A stretch of DNA of 23,361 nucleotides from CAYRKQ01 sp964621845 (lineage in GTDB: Bacteria; Patescibacteriota; Saccharimonadia; Saccharimonadales; UBA7683), in NCBI GenBank assembly GCA_964621845.1, contig CAZUOL010000024.1, positions 1-23,361 on the forward strand, in the 5' to 3' direction. Below the pieces are notes generated by a model. That model saw nothing but the letters and a program-made list of their open reading frames with translations, did not search any database and was not told the DNA's origin. The translations under genes were made by a program, and so were the position numbers. Numbering within the stretch: position 1 is the first letter of the stretch; every line of letters begins with the position of its first letter. Of the stretch, positions 11,449-19,757 are shown one piece after another.

Positions 11449-12852
11449 TTAAATGGGGTAACGTTCAAAGCCTAAAACAGCATTATGAGCTACCGCGAGT
11501 GCTCGCTGCACTGACCCGATTGCGTACGCTGGGTCAGTAGACTGATCAATTTCGATGAACGCAGTAGCGGTAGCGCTATCGCGAGCATCAACAAAGCCTT
11601 CGAGAGATATGCCTACATCAGCGAACTTCATACCAAGCTGACCCATCATTTGTGCTCGCGCAATGCCTGATCGGGCGATCCCTTCACCTATGATATGCAC
11701 CATGCCTGCTAACCATATATCGTGCTCACCATCTATAAGTTCAGCAACCTCGCTAATATCGGCAATCATGCTCTGGTATTCGGCAAATGCCTCATCAGAT
11801 TTTCCAGGGTTGGCAATCGGTACATAGACTGCCGTGTTATCTACGCCGGTCACCACTTGGCCAAGGGATATACCCCGTTCTTTCAATGGCTGAAGAACTG
11901 CATCGATGCCCCCCACCTCTTCATTGAGCCGACCAAACTTTCGAGTTGATAATCCTACTGCCATCGAACCGGTAACGCCTACGACGGGCGTATTCAGAAA
12001 ATCTCGTGTGTTTTCGATACGGGTACCTCGATTGCCCAGCCGACCAAACGTGTTACGCATGACGGTCGAAACAGCAGTTCCCAATAAAATTCTACTCGCT
12101 TCACGGTGAAGCAGCTCACTGCCGCCAATGCCTAGGTCGCGCGCTTCTTGATAAGTGATTACTTGCAACATTTGCTCGAGGCTTTGGGGGAGAACGTTTG
12201 GATCAGCCGTCATAAACCCCGGAACATCTGACCAGTTATGGTATTCGTCAGCTTCAAGGGCTCGGGCAATAAGCGCACCGGTAATATCAGATCCACCCCT
12301 TTCAAGTAGCTCTATTTGGCCATCATGACGCGCGCCGTAGTAGCCGGGCACCACGTATTTACGCCCTGGCAGCAATCGTTCTTTGATGAGTGCGCTACTT
12401 GTGGCTTCGTCAAGCTGCCCGTTTTCATCAAAGCGGATTATTTCAGTGGCGTCAACAAACTCTCTGCCGGTGTGGGCAGCAAGCATACGGGCACTCCAGT
12501 ATTCACCCAGCCCAGCAACGGGCCAGCCATAGCTACGCCACCGTTCGAGGTCATGTGGTATATCTGCAACCACCTGCTGTAGGGCATGATCAGTTTCTGA
12601 CGGGTCGAGTCGTCGTGCCATAAGGGCATACCTGGCCTGCAGGAGCTCTGTTATGGCGGGGTCATCAGAACGTAGCATATCGGTCACTTTTGTGTAATAG
12701 CCATGCTCTTTATCAAGCCCTGGCGCCGAACAGACGACAACAGGAGTTGCATCGCTACTATATTCGAGTTGCGCAACCACCTGCTCTGGTGCTGCCATTG
12801 AAGTGCCGCCAAATTTTGCGACCTCTGAGGTGGTGGTGGTGAGTGTATCCAT
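11449..12852 (-). CDS. lysC: Aspartate kinase
   Basis: This 467-residue protein contains the kinase signature VAKFGGTSMA (11-20), GEYWSARMLA (116-125, aspartate binding), LERGGSDITG (183-192, ATP and metal) and DVPGFMTADP (209-218). Tandem ACT-type regulatory domains occupy about residue 290 to the end (GLSTRKFGRLNEE onward, ending HNAVLGFERYPI). It phosphorylates aspartate, the first step to lysine/DAP, threonine and methionine, and is usually feedback-inhibited through the ACT domains. It is upstream of the decarboxylase and divergent from an ACT-domain regulator. The start is supported by a -10 box 8 nt upstream. Confidence 0.93.
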   Translation of the reverse strand: MDTLTTTTSEVAKFGGTSMAAPEQVVAQLEYSSDATPVVVCSAPGLDKEHGYYTKVTDMLRSDDPAITELLQARYALMARRLDPSETDHALQQVVADIPHDLERWRSYGWPVAGLGEYWSARMLAAHTGREFVDATEIIRFDENGQLDEATSSALIKERLLPGRKYVVPGYYGARHDGQIELLERGGSDITGALIARALEADEYHNWSDVPGFMTADPNVLPQSLEQMLQVITYQEARDLGIGGSELLHREASRILLGTAVSTVMRNTFGRLGNRGTRIENTRDFLNTPVVGVTGSMAVGLSTRKFGRLNEEVGGIDAVLQPLKERGISLGQVVTGVDNTAVYVPIANPGKSDEAFAEYQSMIADISEVAELIDGEHDIWLAGMVHIIGEGIARSGIARAQMMGQLGMKFADVGISLEGFVDARDSATATAFIEIDQSTDPAYAIGSVQRALAVAHNAVLGFERYPI

Positions 12853-12939
12853 GAGAAAGAAGTATAGCTCACCTGGCGCTATACGCTAAAAGTTTTAGAT
12901 AAATGTTAAAAAGTATATAAAAGTGTTAAAATATGGTAC
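12853..12939. promoter_or_regulatory. Divergent control region between aspartate kinase and the ACT regulator
   Basis: The minus-strand -10 TATACT (12861-12866) lies 8 nt before the kinase ATG and is overlapped by a perfect inverted repeat, GTATAGC (12862-12868) and GCTATAC (12878-12884). On the plus side TAAAAT (12927-12932) lies 7 nt before the ATG at 12940. TGTTAAAA occurs twice in the same orientation exactly 20 bp apart (12904-12911, 12924-12931). These are good operator candidates. Confidence 0.55.
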
Positions 12940-13587
12940 ATGATAACAATTGCAAAGCGAGTTGAACAGCTCATTGAACAGTGGCCGATGCTCAAACAGG
13001 GCTTGGAGCTCGAATTGCTCAATACGTCTGCAGTAGCTCGGTATATCAAGCCAGAGGTTGAAAACGAGGTAGGCGAAAGAGTATCAGAGGCGGCGGTTTT
13101 GATGGCATTGAGGCGCTACGAACATAAAAAGGTTGAAAGCACAGAGGTGAGGAGCCCCAAAGATTTCTTAGGTGATATGAGCCTGCGATCTGATTTGGTG
13201 GATCTCACCTACACAAACGCACCTACCTTGCCGCGAAAGCTGGCTCGGTTGGCCCACGATCTTGCCCCGCAGCATTATTTCACCTCCAGCCGGGGCTTGC
13301 TACAAACCAGCGTGATTGTGCACGGTGAGCATACTGCAGCGGTCAAGGCGGCACTTTCAAAAGAGCATCTAGAGCTTATGACAAAAAACCTTACAGCTGT
13401 AACACTCCACCTGAAAGACGGGCACGATACTATCTCCGGTGTACTGGTCTTCCCTCTCTCGCTTCTTGCATGGCGTGGCATCCCAGTGGTCGAAGTGATT
13501 TCAACCAATGATGAACTCAACCTCATAATCCATTCCTCAGATGTAGAGCAGGCTTTTTCAGTACTCAACCAATCACTATCAAGCTAA
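12940..13587 (+). CDS. ACT-domain putative regulator of amino acid metabolism
   Basis: This 215-residue protein has an N-terminal helical part containing LLNTSAVARYIKPEV and SEAAVLMALRRY, followed by a C-terminal ACT-like domain. The domain resembles the aspartokinase ACT fold (SGVLVFPLSLLAWRGIPVVE, then STNDELNLIIHSSDVEQAFS). This order is like the archaeal-type predicted regulators of amino acid metabolism with an ACT domain (COG2150-like), an assignment made from memory of the motif pattern. Divergence from aspartate kinase and a shared, repeat-rich promoter region support a role in sensing an amino acid and controlling that block. Whether it binds DNA is unknown. The start is leaderless-type. 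Confidence 0.72.
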   Translation: MITIAKRVEQLIEQWPMLKQGLELELLNTSAVARYIKPEVENEVGERVSEAAVLMALRRYEHKKVESTEVRSPKDFLGDMSLRSDLVDLTYTNAPTLPRKLARLAHDLAPQHYFTSSRGLLQTSVIVHGEHTAAVKAALSKEHLELMTKNLTAVTLHLKDGHDTISGVLVFPLSLLAWRGIPVVEVISTNDELNLIIHSSDVEQAFSVLNQSLSS

Positions 13588-14390
13588 GCTGGTGTATCAG
13601 GGGCTGGTTCATCTCGTATAAGATGCAACTTCGGTGTGCCGAACCCTCCCGAAAGTTCAGCAGCTACCACTGCCTGCCCGGCTGCCTGTGGATCCTCTGG
13701 CCAGCCGCCACTCACAAAATAGCTCCCTAATCGATCCGGGGCGCCTTGCGAGTTGCCTGCCATGGTTATGCGAATAATCTCAGCACCGTATGCTCGAAGT
13801 CTCGGGTTGCATTGTTCCTGTACTTGATCTGTCAGATAGTCGCTATCCCGATATCTGTCATCTTGCGCTCCTTCGATCGCTCTTCTGAGCCCATCGCCAC
13901 CAATAGATGCAACCATGTCTTCAACATTGACAGCATCAAAGAGCGTCCGGGTGAGCAGATCGTTACCTTGATTTCGGCTAAACTGATTTCGCCATGGTCT
14001 GAGCCAGTGCCTACGCTGCGATCCACTCGGAATAATCCGCCACGTAATTTCTGGGTTTACATCTTGTTGAGTTTTATCTCTAAGATCAATCCGGTTCGTC
14101 GGCAACCTCGTGACGTTCTCTTTTACGCTCACCTCTTCTATTGCGTGTGAAAACGGAATTTGCAGATGGGGGCCAGGCGGTAATACTTTCTTCATCCCCT
14201 TTTTTTTGCCAAATTTGTATGTGCTCGGTACGCCCGCCCTTAATCGGACAGCTTCGTGACCTTGTGGCACCTTCACGTAGGGTCTCAAAAACTTGTTGCC
14301 AATGCCCAGGGCGCCAATTCCACCAGCGATGACAACAGCTGTTTTTAGGTTATCGACATTGGTGGTGGCTCCGACAATTTCCCCTGGCAC
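13584..14390 (-). CDS. SPFH/band 7 domain protein (prohibitin/stomatin-like)
   Basis: This 268-residue protein has a short hydrophobic N-terminal segment (about 17-31, TAVVIAGGIGALGIG) and then the SPFH onset VPQGHEAVRLRAGVP with VLPPGPHLQIPFSHAIEEVSV. This onset is followed by a beta-strand-rich part (RLPTNRIDLRDKTQQDVNPE) and a helical part ending in RAYGAEIIRITMAG, typical of the band 7 core. The long coiled coil of stomatins or flotillins is missing; instead there is a short Gly/Ala/Pro-rich tail. It probably sits on the membrane as an oligomer. The start is GTG at 14390, with GGGA a few bases upstream. Its TAG shares bases with the TAA of the convergent ACT gene (13584-13587). Confidence 0.85.
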   Translation of the reverse strand: MPGEIVGATTNVDNLKTAVVIAGGIGALGIGNKFLRPYVKVPQGHEAVRLRAGVPSTYKFGKKKGMKKVLPPGPHLQIPFSHAIEEVSVKENVTRLPTNRIDLRDKTQQDVNPEITWRIIPSGSQRRHWLRPWRNQFSRNQGNDLLTRTLFDAVNVEDMVASIGGDGLRRAIEGAQDDRYRDSDYLTDQVQEQCNPRLRAYGAEIIRITMAGNSQGAPDRLGSYFVSGGWPEDPQAAGQAVVAAELSGGFGTPKLHLIRDEPAPDTPA

Positions 14391-14541
14391 TTTTCCCTAC
14401 ATGCTATTTAGAATTGTGATATTTCTCACTATAGAACAAGCGAAGGCCTCGCAACACAGGCATATTGATGTAACAGATGTAAAAATGTTTTGTATGTTGT
14501 AAATCTTTCAATGCCGCGAAGTTTTAGACGTTCGGTGTTGC

Positions 14542-14547
14542 TATAAT
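14542..14547 (+). promoter_or_regulatory. Extended -10 promoter of the HIT gene (leaderless)
   Basis: TGC-TATAAT, a perfect extended -10, ends 7 nt before the ATG at 14555. Confidence 0.65.
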
Positions 14548-14554
14548 TTTAGCA

Positions 14555-14950
14555 ATGGAAGAGTCAATTTTTACAAAAATTATCAAGGGTGAAATCCCTT
14601 GCCATAAAGTCTATGAGGATGATTATGGCCTTGCGTTTATGGATATCCACCCTATTCAAGAGGGCCACGTTCTGTTGGTTGCAAAGCGGCAAGTGCCAAA
14701 TTTTTATGAACTGTCAGATGAAGAGTATCAAGGTTTGATGACTGCAACGCAAAAAATTGCTCGCCGTCTGAGTGCATTTTACCCTGATAAAAAACGGATT
14801 GGTGTGATGATCGAAGGGCTAGAGGTTGATCATGTGCACGTTAAAATCTTCCCTATTGATACGGGTGATGAATTTCGTCGCGAACCCGATGTAAATCAAG
14901 AGCCAGATCACGAGGCGCTTGAGCGGCTCGCCAAAAAACTCGCCTTCTAA
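14555..14950 (+). CDS. HIT family nucleotide hydrolase
   Basis: This 131-residue protein is a complete HIT domain: IFTKIIKGEIPCHKVYEDD at the start, AFMDIHPIQEGHVLLVAKR (nucleotide-binding strand), and the C-terminal motif EVDHVHVKIFPI. The canonical motif is His-x-His-x-His; here the third His is Lys, while the middle catalytic His is present. Such proteins hydrolyse nucleoside phosphoramidates or dinucleoside polyphosphates in the cytosol. The family is very common, and the exact substrate is not determinable. It is convergent with the next gene at 1-nt distance. Confidence 0.92.
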   Translation: MEESIFTKIIKGEIPCHKVYEDDYGLAFMDIHPIQEGHVLLVAKRQVPNFYELSDEEYQGLMTATQKIARRLSAFYPDKKRIGVMIEGLEVDHVHVKIFPIDTGDEFRREPDVNQEPDHEALERLAKKLAF

Positions 14951-14951
14951 A

Positions 14952-15899
14952 CTAAGCAGGGGACCAGTTGTAGTGGCCAAAGGCATCTCTTGCTTGTGTG
15001 ACAAACTCCCAAAAGCGTGGCCATGACTTTTCAACACACGCGGGGTACTTGAATCGGCTGGGGCCAAGCCCATAGCGCATAGCGATTGCCTGCACCACGC
15101 GGTGATCATTTACATCTATAATCTCCCCTGCCTCTACTTGCTTGATGGCCCGCTCCATAGATTCAATGCGGTTGCTTTCGTGATGTTGGAGTTTCGGCCA
15201 TTTTTGCAGTGCTTGTGCTGCACTCATCAACCCAAATGCGCGGGCAAAGCAATAGTCTTCAGCTTGCTCTGGGTAGTAATTGGAGTCTATTTCACCTGTT
15301 TGCAGTACTTTGATGAATGAAGCTGCCTGACGTGCCAGGCTGATATCTCGGCGTGGTTGCCATGCAAGGCCGCGTTCGCGTTGGGAATACCAATGTGAAA
15401 TAGCATCGGCAACAACCCTGAGCTTAAAATCGCCGTATACCACTTCGCGCGGTATGCTCGCCTGTTCATCCCAGGTGAGTCGAGCAGAAATATATTGAGT
15501 CGTTTCATCATCAAGAAGCAAAAGCTGACTATTTGGCAAGGTGGTCATGTCGGGCGCCTCATATATTTGCCTCTGCAGCGAAGACCCGGTACGCTCAAAA
15601 CGTTTATTACTTCCTTCAAGATACGAACGGTACAGCAGTGAGCGGTAATTTGCGCCCCCCTCGCCGATGTGAACGATATCTGATGATTCGTACTCGTTTG
15701 CTGCTGCTAAGAACTCGGTTGTATCTTTGGCGACATCTCCCTGGTTCGGCGCCAAAATTTCAGCACTGTCCTGATATCCATGTTTTTTATCAAGTGCAAT
15801 GCAGATACGTGCAAATGTTTTATCGATTGCCACATATGCTTCAAAGGCTGCCGGAATTTCACAGACAAAAGCAAGTGGTGGGGCAAGTTGTTCGTGCAT
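14952..15899 (-). CDS. Hypothetical protein coupled to valS
   Basis: This 315-residue protein has no recognised domain. It contains aromatic-rich helical stretches (LRVVADAISHWYSQRERGLA, YYPEQAEDYCFARAFGLMSA) and a C-terminal AIAMRYGLGPSRFKYPACVE. It is soluble, without signal peptide or membrane segment. The ATG at 15899 begins one base after the valS stop (TAG-T-ATG), so translation is probably coupled to valS; an upstream in-frame ATG at 15956 would overlap valS by 56 nt. Whether the protein relates to tRNA or translation is unknown; only the coupling suggests it. Confidence 0.75.
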   Translation of the reverse strand: MHEQLAPPLAFVCEIPAAFEAYVAIDKTFARICIALDKKHGYQDSAEILAPNQGDVAKDTTEFLAAANEYESSDIVHIGEGGANYRSLLYRSYLEGSNKRFERTGSSLQRQIYEAPDMTTLPNSQLLLLDDETTQYISARLTWDEQASIPREVVYGDFKLRVVADAISHWYSQRERGLAWQPRRDISLARQAASFIKVLQTGEIDSNYYPEQAEDYCFARAFGLMSAAQALQKWPKLQHHESNRIESMERAIKQVEAGEIIDVNDHRVVQAIAMRYGLGPSRFKYPACVEKSWPRFWEFVTQARDAFGHYNWSPA

Positions 15900-15900
15900 A

Positions 15901-18444
15901 CTACAACAGATCGAGTTGCTTCTCAAGCTGCTTGGCTTGGCTTGCAAGTTGCACAAGCGTTGCCTTACTCTCGGCTACTAATTCTTCTGGGGCATTGGCA
16001 ATATACGCTGAATTTGCAAGCCGTTTTTCAATCAGCTCTTTTGCCTTTCTTATCTCTGAGTGCTTTTTGGTAAGAGCAGTCTTGTAGGTTTTGATTTGCT
16101 CTTCTGAAAGATCAAGCCACACCGGCTCGTTGGTGCTCGATAATCGGAGCCCACTCCCCTCTTGCACTTTGTGAACAGATTCAATTCGAGCCATTCTGCT
16201 AATGATCTCACTATTTTCTGCCACCAACGGGCTTGTGGTCTGGGTTTGCACCTTTTGCGCCCCCGTTTCAGCAAGCACTTCTCTACTTTCGATAATAATT
16301 TTCTGCAGCTGTTCAAATTGATCAGCCTGCTTTTTATCGTAGGTGACACGCGTTGGCCAAGAGCTGGTTATCAGAAGTGAGTCGTCCCATTTTAGCGTTT
16401 GCCATATCGCTTCGGTTACAAACGGCGCAAACGGATGAGCAATTTTGAGGCATGTTTCGAGCGCCCACACCATCACAGAGGCCTTCTCAGACGACGCCAG
16501 GGCTGTTTTAGAGGCTTCTAAGTACCAATCTGCTAATTTGTCCCATATCGTGTGGTAAACGGTTTCTACGGCCTCAGAAAAGCGATATTCCTCTAACATA
16601 GCGGCAACCTCGTTTGCGGCAGCGTCAAGCTCACGCATAATCCAGTGGTCAGCCGGGGTTGATGGTTTCGGCGTTTTATCTTTTCCAGTTTCGCCGACCG
16701 CTGATTCTATGTAACGGGCAATATTCCATAGTTTATTCGCGAAATTACGCCCGGCTACCACTTTGTCAACGCCAAAAGCTTGGTTCTGCCCAGCGCTACG
16801 TGAGGTCAGTAGCCCAATCCGAAGCGCATCTGAACCATAGGCATCCATCACCTCTTGAGGGTTGATTACATTGCCTTTACTTTTGCTCATTTTCTGGCCA
16901 TGTGGGTCGAGTACTAAACCATGTAAATAGACGTGCTTGAACGGTACTCGCTGTTCTTTATACAGGCTCAACATGATCATACGCGAAACCCAGGGGAATA
17001 AAATGTCGTGGCCGGTTTCCATAACGCTGTTCGGGAAGAACTCGGCGAGTTTGCCACTGTCATGGTAGGTCGTGGTAATAAACGGCCACTGCCCAGATGA
17101 AAACCACGTGTCAAAGGTGTCTGGGTCTCTGACGTAGGTTTTTCCATCAACAGTGACCCGTTCTTCAGCCACGCGTTCATCAAAAATCCAATCGTCAGGG
17201 TCATCAACATTCTGAAAGGCTGGGATCGGAATGCCCCATGGTATCTGGCGTGAGATGTTCCAATCTTTCAAGCTCTTCAAGTAGTTCACGAGCACCCGCC
17301 CCTTGTTTTCAGGGTAAAAGGTTATTTTGCCTGATTCAATAGCTGCAATAGCCTCTTTGGTGAGCGATTCAACCTTAATAAACCACTGGTCCATTAACAT
17401 TGGTTCTATCGTGGTGCCACATTTGTAGCACTTCCCTACTCTATTTTTATACGAGCGATCAATATCGAGTAGCAAGCCTTTTTCTTCGAGCGCCTCAACC
17501 ACTGCTTTGCGGGCTTCTAAAACGGTGAGTCCCGCAAAACGTCCTGCTTTTTCGGTCATTTTGCCGTGTTTATCAATTACTTCAATAGCTGGCAGATTAT
17601 GACGTTGGGCAACCTCCCAGTCGTTAAAATCATGGGCTGGCGTAATCTTCACCACCCCTGTACCAAATGTTCTATCAACCATCTCATCCGCAACGACCCT
17701 TACCTTAAACGGTCCATTTACCCCTTCAATTTCAAGTTCTTTACCCACTAGATCTTTATAACGATCGTCATCGGGGTGTACCGCTACGGCGGTGTCACCA
17801 AATTTGGTTTCAGGCCGGGTGGTAGCGAGTTCGAATGGGCCATATTTTAAGTAGTACAGCGGTGTTTTTTCATCTTTGTATTCAACTTCAATATCCGCAA
17901 AGCTTGTTTGGTGCTTGGTGCAGTAGTTTACCAACCGCTTACCTCTGTAAACAAGCTTGTCATCCCACATTTTTTTAAACGTTTGGTAGGCGGTCTGCAC
18001 CACTGCATCATCAAGCGTGAAAACTAATGCATCCCAATCACAGCTTGCCCCCAGTTCACGGAGCTGGATCTCCATGTTGCCTCTGTTTTTTGCTACAAAA
18101 TCCCAGGTTTGCTGATAAAGCTCATCACGTTTGTAGTCAAAACGGCTTTTGCCCTGTGCTTCAAGTTGCCGTTCGTAGACGACCCATGTTTCAAACCCGG
18201 CGTGATCTGCTCCTGGCAGATAGAGCGTTCGCTCCCCTTTCATGCGCTTGTAACGGATCAGAACATCTTGTACTGCATTCGCAAGTGCATGCCCGAGATG
18301 CAGGTTGCCGTTCGCGTTTGGCGGGGGCATAACGATGCAGTACGGTGTTCCATTACCCGTAGGCTTAAAAGCATTGCTCGATTCCCAGAGGGTGTAAATA
18401 TCACCTTCATATTGTTTTGGTTCATAGGTTTTCGGTAGGTTCAT
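15901..18444 (-). CDS. valS: Valyl-tRNA synthetase
   Basis: This 847-residue class I synthetase charges tRNA-Val. The HIGH motif appears as HLGH (49-52) after PPPNANGN. The CP1 editing domain carries ATTRPET (207-213) and THAHD-like TPAHDF (268-273). A zinc knuckle includes C339 and C342, and the valine-specific DTWFSSGQWPF spans about 445-455. KMSKS is at 518-522, the anticodon-binding domain follows, and a C-terminal coiled-coil arm covers the last 65 or so residues. The length is near the family norm. AAGGAAG is a good Shine-Dalgarno 4 nt before the ATG. It has a long structured leader and a downstream coupled gene of unknown function. Confidence 0.97.
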   Translation of the reverse strand: MNLPKTYEPKQYEGDIYTLWESSNAFKPTGNGTPYCIVMPPPNANGNLHLGHALANAVQDVLIRYKRMKGERTLYLPGADHAGFETWVVYERQLEAQGKSRFDYKRDELYQQTWDFVAKNRGNMEIQLRELGASCDWDALVFTLDDAVVQTAYQTFKKMWDDKLVYRGKRLVNYCTKHQTSFADIEVEYKDEKTPLYYLKYGPFELATTRPETKFGDTAVAVHPDDDRYKDLVGKELEIEGVNGPFKVRVVADEMVDRTFGTGVVKITPAHDFNDWEVAQRHNLPAIEVIDKHGKMTEKAGRFAGLTVLEARKAVVEALEEKGLLLDIDRSYKNRVGKCYKCGTTIEPMLMDQWFIKVESLTKEAIAAIESGKITFYPENKGRVLVNYLKSLKDWNISRQIPWGIPIPAFQNVDDPDDWIFDERVAEERVTVDGKTYVRDPDTFDTWFSSGQWPFITTTYHDSGKLAEFFPNSVMETGHDILFPWVSRMIMLSLYKEQRVPFKHVYLHGLVLDPHGQKMSKSKGNVINPQEVMDAYGSDALRIGLLTSRSAGQNQAFGVDKVVAGRNFANKLWNIARYIESAVGETGKDKTPKPSTPADHWIMRELDAAANEVAAMLEEYRFSEAVETVYHTIWDKLADWYLEASKTALASSEKASVMVWALETCLKIAHPFAPFVTEAIWQTLKWDDSLLITSSWPTRVTYDKKQADQFEQLQKIIIESREVLAETGAQKVQTQTTSPLVAENSEIISRMARIESVHKVQEGSGLRLSSTNEPVWLDLSEEQIKTYKTALTKKHSEIRKAKELIEKRLANSAYIANAPEELVAESKATLVQLASQAKQLEKQLDLL

Positions 18445-18625
18445 AGACTTCCTTGCTTTGTCATCCTGAGCTTGTCGAAGGATCTAGTTTCTGTTCTTCA
18501 AGAACATTAGTTTGCATTCATGTGAAAAAGATTTCAAAAAATTATGTTGTAATACATCTTGTCCCTTTGGGCACAATACTGCAGGCACTTCCCAGATGTA
18601 ATTTCACATTCATCATAACCATAAC
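18445..18625 (-). promoter_or_regulatory. Long structured valS leader (possible attenuator)
   Basis: About 180 nt of untranslated leader. On the minus strand a hairpin with TACATCT/AGATGTA arms (18594-18600, 18553-18559) encloses TTGTGCCC-AAA-GGGACAA, and about 11 nt later comes a run of six Ts (18536-18541), a terminator-like order. A second small hairpin, GTTCT/AGAAC, lies at 18493-18505. I do not see a convincing T-box antiterminator sequence, so this is only a candidate regulatory leader. Confidence 0.4.
18460..18484. repeat. REP-like repeat in the valS leader
   Basis: GTCATCCTGAGCTTGTCGAA followed by GGATC is a short imperfect palindrome (ATCCT/AGGAT arms) that I recognise as a widespread bacterial intergenic repeat. 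It shares the GTCAT-CCTG opening and GGAT-C closing with the repeats at 4466 and 4802 but has a different centre. It lies 16 bp before the valS start, inside the leader. Confidence 0.6.
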
Positions 18626-18631
18626 AACGTA

Positions 18632-18660
18632 ATTGTACCATCTTGCCACCCCTATAACAA
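18632..18660 (-). promoter_or_regulatory. valS promoter
   Basis: On the minus strand TTGTTA (18655-18660), 17 bp, TACAAT (18632-18637) with TGG before the -10. It is back to back with the promoter of the 18716 gene. Confidence 0.55.
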
Positions 18661-18661
18661 C

Positions 18662-18690
18662 TTGACAAAATATACTAAATTTGCTAGAGC
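18662..18690 (+). promoter_or_regulatory. Promoter of the 18716 gene
   Basis: A perfect TTGACA (18662-18667), 17 bp, then TGC-TAGAGC (18685-18690), a weak -10 helped by the extended TG. A leader of about 20 nt precedes the ATG. Confidence 0.5.
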
Positions 18691-18715
18691 AGTAGCGTAA
18701 ACGAACAAAACAAAC

Positions 18716-19702
18716 ATGTCTTTTGAAACGCCATCACCGGATACGGCACCACCAGTAGCAGAATCACGTTTGCGTGGTATTCCGGTAGAACGTCTAGAAC
18801 GTCACCGCAGTATGGCTGAAGAAACCGCCCCGATTGTAGGCGGTGAAGCAGTTATGGGTGCCGAGGTCACTCTTGGTGTGGGCATGCCCGAGCCTTCGAA
18901 ACCACAAGTGATTAATGGAGATTCGTATGTACGCCTCAGAGCGCCACAAATGGTTGAACGCCTCGGCGCATTAGAAGATAAGCTCGACGCCGCAAGCGAT
19001 CCGAGGCTGCGAAGTTGGGCGCGGCTTCTGTCAGGTGATATACCTGAAGTGAGTGGTGGGGGAGTCCACCCACGTGTCTCAGAAGCAATTAAGCGCGCAG
19101 GAGTTGCGGTTGATATCAAACGATCCATGGGCCATAAAGTGATCGATACGGGCGCACATTACGATGCCCTAAAGCGCGACCATCCAACCGAGCGCTATCA
19201 GTTTTATCACTCGTTTGCAGATAGCGATGCCGCTACCGACTATCTTGCCGACTTATTGGAGCGAGCGAACGAACGAGGGATATCGATATCGCTCAAAACC
19301 TATGATCATGCTTACGATGGTATTAACGTGTATACCTATCACTTCAAGGAGCTCCAGGAAATCATCCAGGAAATCTATAATGAACATCAGGCGGCGTGGG
19401 GGAGTACTGAACATTTCTTGCAGGGCCCAATAGAAGGAGTTGACCCTAATCATATTGGCTGGGTGCAGGAGCCGGTAGCGGGCCTCAGTCACTTGAGCCA
19501 CAGCGGTCGTATGGGCCGGCTCGGTGCAGTCATTGATGCACAAGGGTTGAACGAGGGATCCTACCTAGCCGGCTGTGCCGCTGCAGGGGTGCGACCCGAC
19601 ACGCCTTGGCTCTTGAGCCGTGAGCATGAAGGCGCACTGATTGAAGAAGCGCGTGAAAAACATGCTGCTCCTTCAAAAGTGCTCATTGAGGCGAAACCGT
19701 AG
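18716..19702 (+). CDS. Hypothetical protein, possibly HopA1-like at its C-terminus
   Basis: This 328-residue protein is soluble, without signal peptide. An N-terminal Pro/Glu-rich region (about 1-70) is followed by a globular part: RLGALEDKLDAASDPRLRSW, then FYHSFADSDAATDYLADLLE, then KTYDHAYDGINVYTYHFKEL, ending GRLGAVIDAQGLNEGSYLAG. The order of a K-x-Y-D-x-x-Y-D-x-x-x-V strand, a helix and a late Gly-rich A/I-x-x-Q-G-L segment faintly recalls the HopA1 effector family. That is a tentative impression, not an assignment. It has its own promoter and is followed by a separately promoted lipoprotein gene. Confidence 0.65.
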   Translation: MSFETPSPDTAPPVAESRLRGIPVERLERHRSMAEETAPIVGGEAVMGAEVTLGVGMPEPSKPQVINGDSYVRLRAPQMVERLGALEDKLDAASDPRLRSWARLLSGDIPEVSGGGVHPRVSEAIKRAGVAVDIKRSMGHKVIDTGAHYDALKRDHPTERYQFYHSFADSDAATDYLADLLERANERGISISLKTYDHAYDGINVYTYHFKELQEIIQEIYNEHQAAWGSTEHFLQGPIEGVDPNHIGWVQEPVAGLSHLSHSGRMGRLGAVIDAQGLNEGSYLAGCAAAGVRPDTPWLLSREHEGALIEEAREKHAAPSKVLIEAKP

Positions 19703-19722
19703 CAAACGAGGACAGTGAATTA

Positions 19723-19751
19723 TTGACAAATAACGATAATAATGATAGTCT
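19723..19751 (+). promoter_or_regulatory. Promoter of the lipoprotein gene (leaderless)
   Basis: A perfect TTGACA (19723-19728), 17 bp, TAGTCT (19746-19751). The ATG at 19758 begins 6 nt after the -10 box. Confidence 0.6.
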
Positions 19752-19757
19752 AATAAT

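Noticed and set aside
18445..18625. Classical T-box riboswitch before valS
   Set aside because: A GGGTGG-like stretch exists, but it falls inside the promoter region rather than in the leader, and no specifier loop or antiterminator pairing could be drawn.
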